This document shows, in pieces, positions 63,272 to 64,000 of a stretch of DNA of 64,000 bases; positions within the stretch are counted from its first letter, which is position 1, and each line of letters starts with the position of its first letter. Source of the DNA: Phenylobacterium sp. J426 (GTDB lineage: Bacteria > Pseudomonadota > Alphaproteobacteria > Caulobacterales > Caulobacteraceae); contig NZ_JAJOMY010000001.1 in NCBI RefSeq assembly GCF_024699945.1, positions 2,170,001 to 2,234,000 on the forward strand, read 5' to 3'. The position numbers were made by a program, and so were the translations under genes. The notes below the pieces were generated by a model that saw nothing but the letters and a program-made list of their open reading frames with translations, was not told where the DNA came from and did no database searches.

Positions 63272-64000
63272 TTGGGTCTTCTGAAGTCCTTGAGCGTGCG
63301 GGTCCTGCTGGGCCTGATCCTCGGCCTTGTCATCGGCGCGGCGGCCGCGGCGGCCGGCGACCCCATGGTGACCCGCGTGATCGAGGGGATCGAGGCGTTC
63401 GGCGGCCTTTGGCTCAACGCCTTGAGGATGACGGTCATCCCGCTGATCTTCGCGATCCTGGTGACCGGGATCGCCCAGGTCTCCGACGCGGCGGCGACGG
63501 GCAAACTCGCCGGCCGCGCCCTGGGCTGGTTCCTGGGCCTCCTGCTGCTGGGGTCGCTCTACAGCATCGCCTTCACCAACGGCCTGCTCGCGCTGTGGCC
63601 CGTCTCGCCGGAGGGGGCGATGGCGCTCCGCGCCGGCGCGCCCGGGACCTCGATCGAGAGCGCGACGCCCGACTTCGCAGCCTGGGTGCGCAGCCTCGCG
63701 CCGTCCAACCCGGTGAAGGCGGCGGCGGAGGACGCGGTGCTGCCGCTGGTGGTTTTCGCCATCTTCACCGGCTTCGCCCTGACCCGTCTGCCGCCGGAGC
63801 GTGGACGCCCCCTGGTCGAAATCTTCCAGGCCGTCGGCGACGCCATGATCATCATCGTCCGCTGGGTGCTGCTGGCCGGTCCGATCGGCGTCTTCTGCCT
63901 CGGCCTGGGCGTTGGCCTGCGCGCCGGCGTCGGCGCGGCCGGGACGCTTGGCCACTACATCGCGGTGGTTTCTCTGGCGGGGCTCGGGATCACCATCATC
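63272..64000 (+). CDS. Dicarboxylate/amino acid:cation symporter (DAACS), N-terminal part
   Basis: About 243 residues are present; the gene runs off the window. The start GLLKSLSVRVLLGLILGLVIGAAAAA and GLWLNALRMTVIPLIFAILVTGIAQVSD are the first membrane segments of the DAACS family (GltP/DctA fold). It takes up glutamate, aspartate or C4-dicarboxylates with Na+ or H+. At least five hydrophobic segments are visible. A TTG at 63272 with GGAGGG upstream is the likely start. The family's substrate-binding hairpin motifs lie beyond the window. Confidence 0.85.
   Translation, partial: MGLLKSLSVRVLLGLILGLVIGAAAAAAGDPMVTRVIEGIEAFGGLWLNALRMTVIPLIFAILVTGIAQVSDAAATGKLAGRALGWFLGLLLLGSLYSIAFTNGLLALWPVSPEGAMALRAGAPGTSIESATPDFAAWVRSLAPSNPVKAAAEDAVLPLVVFAIFTGFALTRLPPERGRPLVEIFQAVGDAMIIIVRWVLLAGPIGVFCLGLGVGLRAGVGAAGTLGHYIAVVSLAGLGITII

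Overview
The window is high-GC DNA from an alphaproteobacterium. It most likely comes from the Caulobacteraceae (Caulobacter/Phenylobacterium type). The clearest pointer is a DUF1153 gene of the SciP (CtrA inhibitor) type placed beside the hook genes. It is followed by divergent flagellar operons, fliK-flgD-flgE and flgK-flgL, read from paired sigma-54-type promoters. This is the layout known for the Caulobacter hook/flaN region. TonB receptor, carotenoid oxygenase, alkylsulfatase, flavin monooxygenase and GMC oxidoreductase genes fit an oligotroph of this group.

Layout. 1-11.2 kb: 5' part of a TonB-dependent receptor, an epoxide hydrolase/threonine aldolase pair, an RDD membrane protein, and a TetR gene divergent from a carotenoid oxygenase-alkylsulfatase pair. 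A flavin monooxygenase and a GMC oxidoreductase follow, also divergent. 11.2-20.5 kb: secA, a thiolase, a lipoprotein PpiC-type isomerase overlapping argJ, an RhlE-type helicase, a mutT-like Nudix gene and yjbQ. 20.5-32.9 kb: methyltransferase, comF, a glutaredoxin with an internal stop, nitrilase-family amidohydrolase, S9 peptidase, clpB, arfB, ilvC, rsgA. 33.1-35.4 kb: an IS1182-type insertion sequence with target duplication. 35.5-41.6 kb: a TrmN6-like methyltransferase, polyprenyl synthase, a haem-oxygenase-like diiron protein, fumC, a RusA-like nuclease and a Cys-rich copper-storage-type protein. 41.7-49.5 kb: sciP and flagellar genes. 49.5-54.8 kb: mnmA, a thiolase and small secreted proteins. 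55.1-58.3 kb: a lower-GC accessory island with a soluble/membrane gene pair converging on a ParA-like ATPase pair. 58.4-64 kb: GFA protein, uvrB, a cyclophilin, small proteins, a Crp/Fnr regulator and a truncated dicarboxylate symporter.

Two features cut across the window. First, nine genes are broken by twelve single-base indels, almost all in short G or C runs and several in genes expected to be essential (polyprenyl synthase, fumC). Sequencing or assembly error is the simplest explanation, so these genes are described as if intact but flagged. Second, a roughly 140-150 bp palindromic intergenic repeat occurs in three full copies plus one half copy.

The most promising unexplained locus is the 55.1-58.3 kb island. 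Two hairpins that would cover Shine-Dalgarno sequences (before the alkylsulfatase and before the diiron protein) are the most testable regulatory ideas. No tRNA, rRNA or CRISPR array was recognised.
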